This document shows positions 48,684 to 62,819 of a stretch of DNA of 64,000 nucleotides, in pieces. Each line of letters opens with the position of its first letter. The first letter of the stretch is position 1. The translations under genes were made by a program, and so were the position numbers. The notes below the pieces were generated by a model. It did no database searches. It was given only the letters and a program-made list of their open reading frames with translations, and was not told where the DNA came from. Origin of the DNA: Panulirus ornatus (Eukaryota > Arthropoda > Malacostraca > Decapoda > Palinuridae); contig NC_092228.1 of assembly GCF_036320965.1 (NCBI RefSeq), forward strand, positions 19,324,893 to 19,388,892, written 5' to 3'.

Positions 48684-48687
<4 letters not shown>
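47572..48687 (-). mobile_element. RTE LINE RT fragment plus short tail
   Basis: The short tail with hairpin module is at 47,576-47,780. An open RT frame extends from the C-terminus (RRARIE, one base off the usual end) through GRPNWRWKDG, FGHMERMSEERL, DLSADGTMEAEV, LLFADDTALVAD and [16 protein letters not shown] to about 48,687. There the LINE stops at NVGLRQG and passes directly into (TA)n. The apparent longer frame beyond is translation of the repeat, not protein. Confidence 0.9.
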
Positions 48688-48769
<82 letters not shown>

Positions 48770-48777
48770 ATATATAT
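48686..48777. repeat. Long (TA)n tract between two LINE copies
   Basis: About 90 bases of nearly pure alternating TA end in TATTTTT, next to the hairpin module (GCTGTCTCCCGCG) of the following - strand copy. Confidence 0.97.
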
Positions 48778-49731
48778 TTTTGCTGTCTCCCGCGTTTGCG
48801 AGGTAGCGCAAGGAAACAGACGAAACAAATGGCCCAACCCACCCCCATACACATGTATATACATACACGTCCACACACGCAAATATACATACCTATACAT
48901 CTCAATGTACACATATATATATACACACACAGACACATACATATATACCTATGCACACAATTCACACTGTCTGCCTTTATTCATTCCCATCGCCACCTCA
49001 CCACACATGGAATACCAATCCCCTTCCCCCCTCATGTGTGCGGGGTAGCGCTAGGAAAAGACAACAAAGGCCTCATTCGTTCACAGTCAGTCTCTAGCTG
49101 TCATGCAATAATGCCCGAAACCACAGCTCCCTTTCCACATCCAGGCCCCACACAGCTTTCCATGGTTTACCCCAGACGCTTCACATGCCCTGATTCAATC
49201 CACTGACAGCACGTCAACCCCAGTATACCACATCGATCCAATTCACTCTATTCCTTGCCCGCCTTTCACCCTCCTGCATGTTCAGGCCCCGATCACTCAA
49301 AATCTTTTTCACTCCATCTTTCCACCTCCAATTTGGTCTCCCACTTCTCCTCGTTCCCTCCACCTCTGACACATATATCCTCTTGGTCAATCTTTCCTCA
49401 CTCATTCTCTCCATGTGCCCAAACCATTTCAAAACACCCTCTTCTGCTCTCTCAGCCACGCTCTTTTTATTTCCACACAGCTCTCTTACCCTTAAATTAC
49501 TTACTCGATCAAACCACCTCACACCACACATTGTCCTCAAACATCTCATTTCCAGAACATCCACCCTCCTGCACACAACTCAATCCATAGCCCACACCTC
49601 GCAACCATACAACATTGTTGGAACCACTATTCCTTCAAGCATACCCATTTTTGCTTTCCGAGATAATGTTCTCAACTTCCACACATTCTTCAAGGCTCCC
49701 AGGATTTTCGCCCCCTCCCCCACCCTATGAG
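48778..49731 (-). mobile_element. RTE LINE RT C-terminal fragment plus long tail
   Basis: The long tail (48,780-49,205) is followed by RT C-terminal blocks: FGHMERMSEERLTKRI, VREL/CGNKKSV, RTMCGVRWFDRVSN (frame 49,214-49,576) and LKNVWKLRTLSRKAKMGMLEG. It ends at HRVGEGAK (49,731) and joins a + strand copy head to head. Confidence 0.9.
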
Positions 49732-52130
49732 TGGTGGGATGAAGAAGTAAGATTATTAGTGAAAGAGAAGAGAGAGGCATTTGGACAAATTTTGCAGGGA
49801 AAAAATGCAATTGAGTGGGAGATGTATAAAAGAAAGAGACAGGAGATCAAGAGAAAGGTGCAAGAGGTGAAAAAGAGGACAAATGAGAGTTGGGGTGAGA
49901 GAGTATCATTAAATTTTAGGGAGAATAAAAAGATGTTCTGGAAGGAGGTAAATAAAGTGCGTAAGACAAGGGAGCAAATGGGAACTTCAGTGAAGTGCGC
50001 TAATGGGGAGGTGATAACAAGTAGTGGTAATGTGAGAAGGAGATGGAGTATTTTGAAGGTTTGTTGAATGTGTTTGATGATAGAGTGGCAGATATAGGGT
50101 GTCTTGGTCGAGGTGGTGTGCAAAGTGAGAGGGTTGGGGAAAATGATTTGGTGAACAGAGAAGAGGTAGTAAAAGCTTTGCGGAAGATAAAAGCCGGCAA
50201 GGCAGCAGGTTTGGATGGTATTGCAGTGGAATCTATTAAAAAAGGGGTGACTGTATTGTTGACTGGTTGGTAAGGTTATTTAATGTATGTATGACTCACG
50301 GTGAGGTGCCTGAGGATTGGCGGAATGCATGCATAGTGCCATTGTACAAAGGCAAAGGGGATAAGAGTGAGTGCTCAAATTACAGAGGTATAAGTTTGTT
50401 GAGTATTCCTGGTAAATTATATGGGAGGGTATTGATTGAGAGGGTGAAGGCATGTACAGAGCATCAGATTGAGGAAGAGCAGTGTGGTTTCAGAAGTGGT
50501 AGAGGATGTGTGGATCAGGTGTTTGCTTTGAAGAATGTATGTGAGAAATACTTAGAAAAGCAAATGGATTTGTATGTAGCATTTATGGATCTGGAGAAGG
50601 CATATGATAGAGTTGATAGAGATGCTCTGTGGAAGGTATTAAGAATATATGGTGTGGGAGGCAAGTTGTTAGAAGCAGTGAAAAGTTTTTATCGAGGATG
50701 TAAGGCATGTGTACATGTAGGAAGAGAGGAAAGTGATTGGTTCTCAGTGAATGTAGGTTTGCGGCAGGGGTGTGTGATGTCTCCATGGTTGTTTAATTTG
50801 TTTATGGATGGGGTTGTTAGGGAGGTGAATGCAAGAGTTTTGGAAAGAGGGGAAAGTATGAAGTCTGTTGTGGATGAGAGAGCTTGGGAAGAGAGTCAGT
50901 TGTTGTTCGCTGATGATACAGCGCTGGTGGCTGATTCATGTGAGAAACTGCAGAAGCTGGTGACTGAGTTTGGTAAAGTGTGTGAAAGAAGAAAGTTAAG
51001 AGTAAATGTGAATAAGAGCAAGGTTATTAGGTACAGTAGGGTTGAGGGTCAAGTCAATTGGGAGGTAAGTTTGAATGGAGAAAAACTGGAGGAAGTAAAG
51101 TGTTTTAGATATGTGGGAGTGGATCTGGCAGCAGATGGAACCATGGAAGCGGAAGTGAATCATAGCGTGGGGGAGGGGGCGAAAATCCTGGGAGCCTTGA
51201 AGAATGTGTGGAAGTCGAGAACATTATCTCGGAAAGCAAAAATGGGTATGTTTGAAGGAATAGTGGTTCCAACAATGTTGTATGGTTGCGAGGCGTGGGC
51301 TATGGATAGAGTTGTGCGCAGGAGGGTGGATGTGCTGGAAATGAGATGTTTGAGGACAATGTGTGGTGTGAGGTGGTTTGATCGAGTAAGTAATGTAAGG
51401 GTAAGAGAGATGTGTGGAAATAAAAAGAGCGTGGTTGAGAGAGCAGAAGATGGTGTTTTGAAATGGTTTGGGCACATGGAGAGAATGAGTGAGGAAAGAT
51501 TGACCAAGAGGATATATGTGTCGGAGGTGGAGGGAACGAGGAGAAGTGGGAGACCAAATTGGAGGTGGAAAGATGGAGTGAAAAAGATTTTGTGTGATCA
51601 GTGCCTGAACATGCAGGAGGGTGAAAGGCGGGCAAGGAATAGAGTGAATTGGATCGATGTGGTATACCGGGGTTGACGTGCTGTCAGTGGATTGAATCAG
51701 GGCATGTGAAGCATCTGGGGTAAACCATGGAAAGTTGTGTGGGGCCTGGATGTGGAAAGGGAGCTGTGGTTTCGGGCATTATTGCATGACAGCTAGAGAC
51801 TGAGTGTGAACGAATGGAGCCTTTGTTGTCTTTTCCTAGCGCTACCTCGCACACATGAGGGGGGAGGGGGATGGTATTCCATGTGTGGCGAGGTGGCAAT
51901 GGGAATGAATAAAGGCAGACAGTGTGAAATGTGTGCATGGGTATATATGTATGTGTCTGTGTGTGTATATATGTGTACATTGAGATGTATAGGTATGTAT
52001 ATTTGCGTGTGTGGACGTGTATGTATATACATGTGTATGGGGGTGGGTTGGGCCATTTCTTTCGTCTGTTTCCTTGCGCTACCTCGCAAACGCGGGAGAC
52101 AGCGACAAAGCAAAATAAGATAAATATAAA
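49731..52130 (+). mobile_element. RTE LINE, best-preserved RT copy, with long 3' tail
   Basis: It starts in the linker (EWWDEEVRLLVKEKREAFGQ). Two small lesions (four bases missing near 50,047 and one near 50,246) separate the first part from an uninterrupted 469-codon frame at 50,267-51,676. That frame carries [84 protein letters not shown] (the FADD catalytic motif), KCFRYVGVDLAADG, FGHMERMSEERL and GRPNWRWKDG. The long tail (51,677-52,105) has both hairpin modules (51,839-51,850 and 52,066-52,102) and an ATAAATA-type end. The endonuclease is missing, so it is not autonomous. Confidence 0.92.
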
Positions 52131-54500
52131 TAAATAAAAATAAATAAAATGGATAAGGAAATATATATATTGATTTCTGCTGCAGTAGATGCCATAATAA
52201 TCTACAGTCTTGAATAATAAGTCATGATTTACAATACCAAAGTCAACTGATAAAGCTAAGGGGAAACTTTTTAATCATAATAGATTTAAGATAACTTAAA
52301 ACTGCTACTTCTGTGCAAAATCCAAACTGAATATGGTTTAACATATCAAAGTATAATTTTTTTACAGTAACTTCCCAAATACATTTAATTTAATAAGACT
52401 GGCAGCAAACAGACTGGATAATAATTCTTAACATTACAGTAATGTAATAAATCTCTAAATAATGGTATTACTCTTGCAGTTTTTCCTAAACCAGAACTTA
52501 TCATGGACCAGCCAATTTAATAAGGCAAATTTTTGGGGTGAGAGTATGAAGCCAGCATATTCTATGCGTGTTTTACCTACATTTTTATTCTTTCTCACTT
52601 CCAAAATCATATTGTACACCTTATCTTCATTAACATGAGTGAAGTATAATGACCGCTGGTAGTGGACAGTTATATACTCGCTTCACTCTAGAGATACAAA
52701 CATGATTCCATAGGATAGGTTTGAACCTATGGTGGTAAAGGAATCATTTGAGACAGTAACCACCTCCATTGGATTTATATATCATTGAGTAGTCACATAT
52801 TGATTCTGTAGCAGATCTCGTAAATTCTTTCCATTTGGTTCCTATTACAAGAACTACATCATTTATTAATTTTCAGTCAACCTCAACATTATGATTTGCC
52901 TTCCAATCTTTTTATGTAAAATTATACTTTAGCAAACCTTGAAAATCTAATGACTATTACTGTACACAGCAGCAATTTTGGTCAGTAATCTTTATTACAG
53001 GTATTTTTCAATGTTATGCTTAATTGACTGATTGATACATTTGTTGAGGTAAAAAAAAAGCAGTAATTCAAAGTGATGAGGTGACATAAGTATTGTTATT
53101 AAGTTAATTACCATAGCTTAAAATGCCACTCTGTAAATATATCTGGTGACACATACACAGCATCTGTTGTAGCACTTCTGGACCTCATTCAAGCAAGAAC
53201 TAACATGACTCAAGTTTCCTGACCTAGAATAATATTTTGGAATAAAGTTTTAACTTGACTGTTAAACACTCTGGAGTGAATATTAACTTTTCTAATGATG
53301 ACTTAAGCAGTGATGTTGGAATGAAAGTTAAACGGTGATCAGTGGCATGGTCAATAACAATGTTATCTGTATCATACTGGAATGTTGGTCAAACAGGATC
53401 AAGAGTATAGGCAACCATACTGAGATCCAGGCTGACTAGGTGATGAGTGAAGAAGGCATTTATTCATAGCACTGGGGAATATGTCAATGGGATTTTGTGA
53501 CATTTGGTTGAGTAAATTTGTGAGCCACAAGGTTCTACATTACTGATACTTTCTGAATGTGAATACTCTCAATGAAATTTGCTACACTGGTACCCATCCA
53601 AACTGTTCACAAGTTATAAGTATTATACATATATATGGAGAATACAATACAGAGGAGAATAATCAGAAGCAATTTTATAATATTTTGATAATACATGAAT
53701 CAAAAGTGAGAAGAGATATAAATATCAAGGAAAGTGTAAGGTTAGTTACTATAAAAAGTAGGTAACACGTATAAATGAAAAAAACTATGAAAATCTCACC
53801 AAGTTAAATTTGGGAGTAGATACTTACTTTATTGTCAATATTTTCAGAAGACTTTGTAGTTGTTATTGCCTCTTGTTTATATCAAGTTGTCAAGTATTAT
53901 GTACATTCAAATGAGTTCCAGCACACATTACTCACCATGTGGTATGGTGATAAAGATAAATATATTTCCACTAAAATGTGGAAAACTTTGGTAAATTCCG
54001 ACCCCAAAACAAAACTAGGTTATGTGTATTTTGTACAGTATTTCATCCTTTGTGACACCAACCCCTCATTTTCCCTAGTCATCCTAACTATACCGACTCT
54101 TAATATGTATCACAGTACAATGCTCCAAATCATACCCTAACACTTCTGTTTTATACACGGTACTGTACGCAGACTTGGCAAAGACACTTTAAACTTATTG
54201 TCGTGGTTTCGTTAACTTGAGCTTTAACCCCAGCGTTAGTAATTCCGGAAATATATGAATAATGACTATACTACAGACTATAACCTTACGTGGAAGGAAA
54301 CCTGTAACACAACTCGTACAACTTTTCCAACACAACCATAAGCCGTCATGCCGTGCATCTGTTGTGTTCCAGTTGAAAATGCTAAAGCATAAAAACCAAG
54401 AAATACATCCCATATCCTTATAATAATCTCTACTCGAAAACTTCTCAACTTAAACTTTAAAGATTCGGGTGTACTGCTGCTAGTGCTGTTATCTCACGAA
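52130..54500. other. Unrecognised unique sequence
   Basis: No coding frame or known repeat was identified. A good - strand splice donor (AATAAA|GTAAGTA) lies at 53,821-53,826, but no exon could be defined around it. Confidence 0.4.
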
Positions 54501-55371
54501 TCCCGGTAAAATCTAGTGGTGAGGAGAAGAGAAGGACAGATAGGAATCTTGGGCAACCACGCACCTATAAAAGATCCTGTTAACCCCTAAATTTCCCATT
54601 GACAGACGGCTCGGCGGCTGTGCATGGTGCTGGACATTGTATATGTACACATCCTGGCAATCAGCTGTTCGTCTGGGCCATGACAAAACTAACTCTGACA
54701 TATTGTCAACACATATTCTTAAATAGTATCAAATATTAATATTATTAATGCACAAATTAGATACTAACTATCATTTTATCGATTTTACAATGAAACAACT
54801 GGCTTATAAATATTATAACAGGAGTTGGAGAAGTGGGGATTATCGACCACACGCGCCATGTCAAGTTTACTAATCGCCATATTGCAGAAGAGTTGATTGT
54901 TATGAATTAAGCTAGACTATCGATTACCTTGGGTGAGATCATATATATCGGTAAGAGAATTTAATTTTTAAGGCGCCTTAAAGTAGCACGTAAGGTTAAG
55001 TATAGTGCAAATGGTGTGTGTGGGTGGGCGGAGACGGGAAACGCCCATCTGTGACCAGCAAGACAGAGCAACTGTCAGACAAGGGTTCAATCAAAACAAA
55101 ATCTGATTCGCCCTTATTATTGCCCTTTTACTGTTGTGGTTTTAAGTCATTTGAAACACAGAGGCAGTCTGAAACACAGTGGGCAAGGCTGAAAACCGCA
55201 TTCGCCATTGAGGTGCATATCTGAAGTATTTACGTCTGGTGAATTGAGAATTTGTGTGCACGAAGGATTACTACAGTATCCTACTTAAAGGCTGAAATAG
55301 TGCCACGCTAAAGTGTTGAAGCAGTTAGATTGATCGTCAAAGTAGTAGTGTAGCCAGATATCCAATATTGG
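54500..55371 (+). promoter_or_regulatory. Rab14: Probable Rab14 promoter and 5' untranslated exon
   Basis: This region is richer in CG dinucleotides than its surroundings and free of LINE copies. A TATAAAAG lies at 54,566-54,573. A strong donor (TTGG|GTAAGTTTC, intron from 55,372) lies 7.25 kb before the splice acceptor of the first Rab14 coding exon, which must be preceded by a noncoding exon. Weaker donors lie near 54,930 and 54,950. The transcription start is not identified, so the left edge is a guess. Confidence 0.3.
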
Positions 55372-56390
55372 GTAAGTTTCTGTCACCATTTGTCGTAGAG
55401 GGAGAGTCAGTGGTCACTTGTTAGAGGATCATATGATTACCTGATAATGTATCTTGGTTGAACCCTATATTGAATGTCTGAAGGCAGTTTTCAGTTGAGA
55501 ATGCTTCACACCGTTGTAGAAGACTATGTTAGGTGGACAAAAGCTATATGAAGTAAATACATGTCATATTGAATATCTAAAATCATTTTGGTTATGCTGT
55601 TTCTTTGGGTTAGTCTTGGGGAATATTCTGTTTTTGGGATACCACAGATATTACTTACAATGTAGGTGGAGAAGAGAGATACTTCTCTGTGGACCTTAGA
55701 TTTGGTACAAGTTATTTAAACCGTGGGAACATAATTGAGAGCACCATTTTTTCCTCCATCGTTAAAAGATGCTTGATAGTATGGAGGAGTGTGATGATCT
55801 GGGAAATTACGAGATGAAAGTAAGCAGTTACCTCTAGATATTAAAAAAAAACTATGAAAACCACCTAACTTCAACTGTCAACCTAAATTAACTTTTTGAT
55901 ATTTTCAATATATGACTGCTATCGTGTTGTTTGCATGCAGTTCCTGCGAATTTGTTTGCAGGGTTTTTACTTTTCATTGTATGCATCAAGTGTGATGGAA
56001 GGAAGATGACAATGTCATTGATACATTTCATTTATGAGACTGAAAATTAAGATAAATCTCAGCCCCTTTGCTAGATGGGTGAGGTTGTCATGAGCTGTGT
56101 TGATTTTTTTTTCTTAATTCTACATTGTTCTTTATCATCACAGTCTTCTGGAGGATACTTATTTATTATTTGATATCTTGTGTTCCAAAATTATGGTCTC
56201 TAGTTTAAATCACTTTTACTAGCTCAAAATAAGAAGTCCATGGATTTACCAGCAATTTCTTTCAGGTCCATTAGTTGATTCTGTGTTGCTCATAAAATGG
56301 AACTTGACCTCATGTCTTTGTAAGGAATCTTGCCTAATGTGGAAAATTTGAACACAGTTCTTGATAACTAATATTATTATTATCATTATT
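55372..56390. other. Unrecognised sequence, probably Rab14 first intron
   Basis: Nothing recognisable is seen before the LINE stack that begins near 56,395. Intron status depends on the donor at 55,372 being the one used. Confidence 0.35.
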
Positions 56391-56394
56391 ATTG

Positions 56395-58436
<2,042 letters not shown>

Positions 58437-58439
<3 letters not shown>

Positions 58440-58662
58440 CCTGGGGATAGGGGAGAAAGAATACTTCCCACGTATTCCCTGCGTGTCGTAGAAGGCGACT
58501 AAAAGGGGAGGGAGCGGGGGGCTGGAAATCCTCCCCTCTCAATTTTTTTTAATTTTCCAAAAGAAGGAACAGAGAAGGGGGCCAGGTGAGGATATTCCCT
58601 CAATGGCCCAGTCCTCAGTTCTTAACGCTACCTCGCTAACGCGGGAAATGGCGAATAGTTTG
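58437..58662 (+). repeat. SINE-A, most complete copy
   Basis: This is about 225 bases: a head CCCTGGGGATAGGGGAG, CTTCCCACGTATTCCCTGCG, GGCGACTAAAAGGGG, a GCTGGAAATCCTCCCC block, a T/A-rich centre, then GGCCAGGTGAGGATATTCC. The 3' end holds the CTACCT-loop hairpin (58,622-58,639) and GGGAAATGGCGAATAG before an A-tract and (TA)n. It has no coding capacity. Partial copies lie at about 985, 5172, 10,210 and 33,130. Its 3' hairpin matches the LINE tail. Confidence 0.8.
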
Positions 58663-58666
58663 AAAA

Positions 58667-58712
<46 letters not shown>
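58663..58712. repeat. A-tract plus (TA)n
   Basis: About 13 A then about 37 bases of alternating TA form the end of the SINE-A copy. The next LINE tail fragment starts directly after. Confidence 0.95.
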
Positions 58713-58714
<2 letters not shown>

Positions 58715-58850
58715 GTCAAAATGTATAGTTATGTATATGTGCATGTGTGGACATGTGTATGAGGGTGGGTTGGGCCATTCTTTCTTCTGTTTCCTTACGC
58801 TACCTTGCTAATGTGGGAGACAGCGACAAAGTATAACAAATAGAATAAAT
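58713..58850 (+). repeat. Diverged RTE LINE tail fragment
   Basis: It includes GGGTGGGTTGGGCCATTC and a hairpin variant TTACGCTACCTTGCTAA (58,795-58,811) inside CTGTTTCC...GGGAGACAG, followed by an ATAAATA-type end. Confidence 0.8.
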
Positions 58851-59183
58851 AAATATATGGGAGGGTATTGATTGAGAGGGTATAGGCATGTACAGAGCAT
58901 CAGAATGGGGAAAATTAGTGTGGTTTCAGAAGTGGTAGAGGATGTGTGGATCAGGTGTTTGCTTTGAAGAATGTATGTGAGAAATACTTAGAAAAACAGA
59001 GGGATTTGTATGTAGCATTTATGGATTTGGAGAAGGCATATGACAGGGTTGATATAGATGCTTTGTGGAAGGTATTAAGAGTATATGGTGTGGGAGGTAA
59101 GTTGCTAGAAGGAGTGAAAAGTTTTTACCAAGGATGTAAGGCATGTGCACGAGTAGGAAGAGAGGAAAGTGATTGGTTTCTAG
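58851..59183 (+). mobile_element. RTE LINE palm fragment, no tail
   Basis: It contains GRVLIERV, CGFRSGRGCVDQVFALKNVCEKYLEKQRD, AFMDLEKAYDRVDIDALWKVL and GGKLLEGVKSFYQGCK. It is cut at 59,183 in ESDWF by the tail of the - strand copy that follows. Confidence 0.85.
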
Positions 59184-62165
59184 TGGTTTACCCCAGATGT
59201 TTCAGATGCCCTGGTTCAGTTCATTGACAGCACTTCTACCCTGGTATTCCACATCATTCCAATTAACTCTATTCCTTGCCCACCTCTCACCCTCTAGTAT
59301 GTTCTGGCCCCGATCGCTCAAAATCTTTTTCACTCCATTTTTCCACCTCCAGTTTGGTCTCCCATGTCTCCTTGTTCCCTCCACCTCTCACAAATATATC
59401 CTCTTTGTCAATCTTTACTCACTCATTCTCTCCATACGTCTAAACCATTTCAACACACCCTCTTTTGCTCTCTCAACCACACTCATTTTATTTCCAAACC
59501 TTTCTTATCCTTTCATTACTTAGTCGATCAAACCACCTCACACCACATATTGTCCTCAAATATTTCAATTCCAACACATCCACCCTCCTCCATACAACCC
59601 TATCTATAGCCCATGCCTCGCAACCATATAAATATTGTTGGCACCACCATTCCTTCAAACATACCCATTTTTGCTCTCTGAGATAAAGTTCTCTCCTTCC
59701 ACGGATTCTTCATCACTCCCAGAACCTTTGCCCTACCCTGTGACTTACTTCTGCTTCCATGGCTTCATTCACTGCTAAGTCCACCCCCAGATATCTAAAA
59801 CACTTCACTTCCTCCAATTTGTCTCCATTCAAACATACATTCCAATTAACTTGTCTCTCAACCCTACTGAACCTAATAATCTTGCTCATATTCATATATA
59901 CTCTCAACACTCTTCTTTCACACACTTTTCCAAACTCAGTCACCAACTGCAGTTTCTCACTCGAATCAGCCACCAGACCTGTATCATCACCGAACGACAA
60001 CCATCTAACTTCCCAGGCCCTTTCATCGTCAACAGACAGCATACTTTCTTCTTTCTCCAAAACTCTTGCATTTACCTCCCTAACCACCCCATCCATAAAC
60101 AAATTGAACAATCATGGGGACATCATACACCCCTGCTGCAGACCGACATTCACTAGAAACCAATCACTCTCCTCTCTTCCTATTCATACACATGGCTTAC
60201 ATCTTTGGTAAAAACTTTTCACTGCTTCTAGCAACTTACCTCCCACACCATATACTCTTAAGACCTTCCACAAAGCATTTTTGTCAACTCCATTGTATAT
60301 GCCTTCTCCTGATCCGTAAATGCAACATACAAATCCATCTGTTTTTCTATTTCTCACACACATTCTTTAAAGTAAAGCAAACACCTGATCCATACATCCT
60401 GTACCACTTCTGAAACCACACTGCTTCTCCCCAATCTGATGTTCTGTACATGCCTTTACCCTCTCAGTCAATACTTTCCCATACAATTTTCCAGGAATAC
60501 TCAACAAACTTATGCCTCTGTAGTTTGAACACTCATTTTTATCTCCTTTGCCTTTGTACAGTTGCACTTTACCTGCATTCCACCAATCATCAGGCACTTC
60601 ACCATGATCCATACTTACACTGAATATCCTTACCAACTAATCAGCGACACAATCACCCCTTCATTAATAATTTCAACTGCAATACCATCCAAATCCACCA
60701 CCTTGCCAGATTTCATCTTCCGTAAGGTTTTCACCACCTCTTCTCTCTTAACCAAAGTATTCTCCCTGATCCCCTCACTTCGCACACCACCCCAACCAAA
60801 GCACTACATCTGCCACTCATTCATCAAACCCATTCAACAAACCTTGAAAATACTCACTCCTCCTCACTTCATCACTACCTATTATCACTTCCCCTTGCCC
60901 CCTTCATTGATGTTCCCATTTGTTTCGCACGTTATTCACCTCCTTCCAAAACATCTTTTTATACTCCCTAAAGCTTAATGATACCCTCTCACCCCAACTC
61001 GCATTTGCCCCCATTTTCAACCCTTGCACCTTCCTCTTGACCTCCTGCTGCTTTCTTTTGTACATCTTTCGGTCATTTGCACTCTTTCCTTTTAAGTATC
61101 GTCCAAATGCCTCTCTTTTCTCTTTCGCTAACAACTTTACTTCTTCATCCTATCAGTCACCACCCTTTCTAATCTGCCCACCTCCTACCTTTCTCATGCC
61201 ACATGCATCTTTTGCATATGCTATCACTGCTTCCCTAAATACATCCCATTCCTCACCCATTCCCCCCCAGGTCATTTGCTCTGACCTTTTGCTATTCAAC
61301 ACTAAATCTCTCCTCGTACTTCCTCACACATGTCTTTCCAAGCTCACTTACTCTCACCACTCTTCTCCCCAGCATTCTCTCTACTTTTTTGAAAACCTCT
61401 ACAAATTTTCACCTTCACAAGATAGTGATCAGACATCCCTCCATCTGCCCCTCTCAGCACAATAACCTACAAAGGTCTCTCTTTTACATGCCATTCAGTT
61501 AACATGTAATCCAGTAATGCCCTTTTACCATCTCTGCCACTCACATATGTATACTTATGTATATGTCTTTTAAACCAGGTTTTCCCGATCACCAGACTTT
61601 TTTCTGCACACAAGTCCACAAGCTCTTCACCATTTCCATTCACAACACTGAATACCCCATGTACACCAATTGTACCCTCAACTGCCACACTGATTACCTA
61701 AACAATTAAATCATCCATCACTAATACCCAGTCCCATGCACCAAAGCTGCTGACACTCACTCAGCTGTTCCCAAAAAACTTGGCTCTCATGATCTTTCTT
61801 CTCATGACCAAGTGCATAAGCACCAGTAATCACTCATTTCTCTCCATCCACTTTCTGTTTTACCCACATTAATCTAGAATTTACTTTCTTACACTATCAA
61901 ACACTCCCACAACTCCTGCTTCACGAATAGTGCTACTTGTTCCTTAGCTCTTGTCCTCTCACCAACCTGACTTTACTCCCAAGATGTTTGCAAACCATTC
62001 TTCCCCTTTTCCCTTGAGCTTCGTTTCACTCAGAGCCAGAACATCCAGGTTTCTTTCCTCAAACATACTACCTATGCACAAAAGATTACCCCCCCCCCCC
62101 ATATCCAGCATAAAGCACACTAACATATCTATACCAAAATGACATATGACACCAAACAGCTCCAC
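59184..62165 (-). mobile_element. RTE LINE, nearly full length (endonuclease, linker, RT, tail), decayed
   Basis: Read from 62,165 down: the endonuclease start (MFEERNLDVLALSETKLKGKGEEWF, including the catalytic-type SETK block), endonuclease C-terminal part with NGNGEELVDLCAEKSLVIG (61,467-61,688), linker (LAKEKREAFGRYLKGK, ERVSLSFREYKKMFWKEVNNV; 60,904-61,134), fingers (VQLYKGKGDKNECSNYRGIS, CGFRSGTGCMDQVFAL; 60,367-60,636), palm (59,713-60,111; the active site is damaged, FGDDTGLVAD for FADDTALVAD), and C-terminal RRHGRPNWRWKNG (59,202-59,384). The coding span of about 2.9 kb gives roughly 970 codons in a single EN-RT order, as in RTE elements. Numerous frameshifts make it inactive. Confidence 0.9.
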
Positions 62166-62739
<574 letters not shown>

Positions 62740-62819
62740 TAAAATTTTATTATGACCAAATAGAAATATAATTCATGCCATAAGGTTGAAGTAGTAGGAA
62801 GGAACATTAGGTAGGAACA

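Noticed and set aside
47787..48965. Apparent 392-codon - strand protein
   Set aside because: The frame runs through a real LINE RT, then (TA)n read as Tyr-Ile repeats, then the next LINE tail. The last two parts are translations of noncoding repeat sequence.
52660..52740. GGTTTGAACC motif suggesting a tRNA gene
   Set aside because: No A box or acceptor stem at the proper distance on either strand; the motif is a short palindrome.
53832..54140. 102-codon + strand frame in unique sequence
   Set aside because: It begins without a clear ATG context, has no recognisable motif, and a splice-donor-like site on the other strand overlaps its start. Length alone is not convincing in AT-rich DNA.
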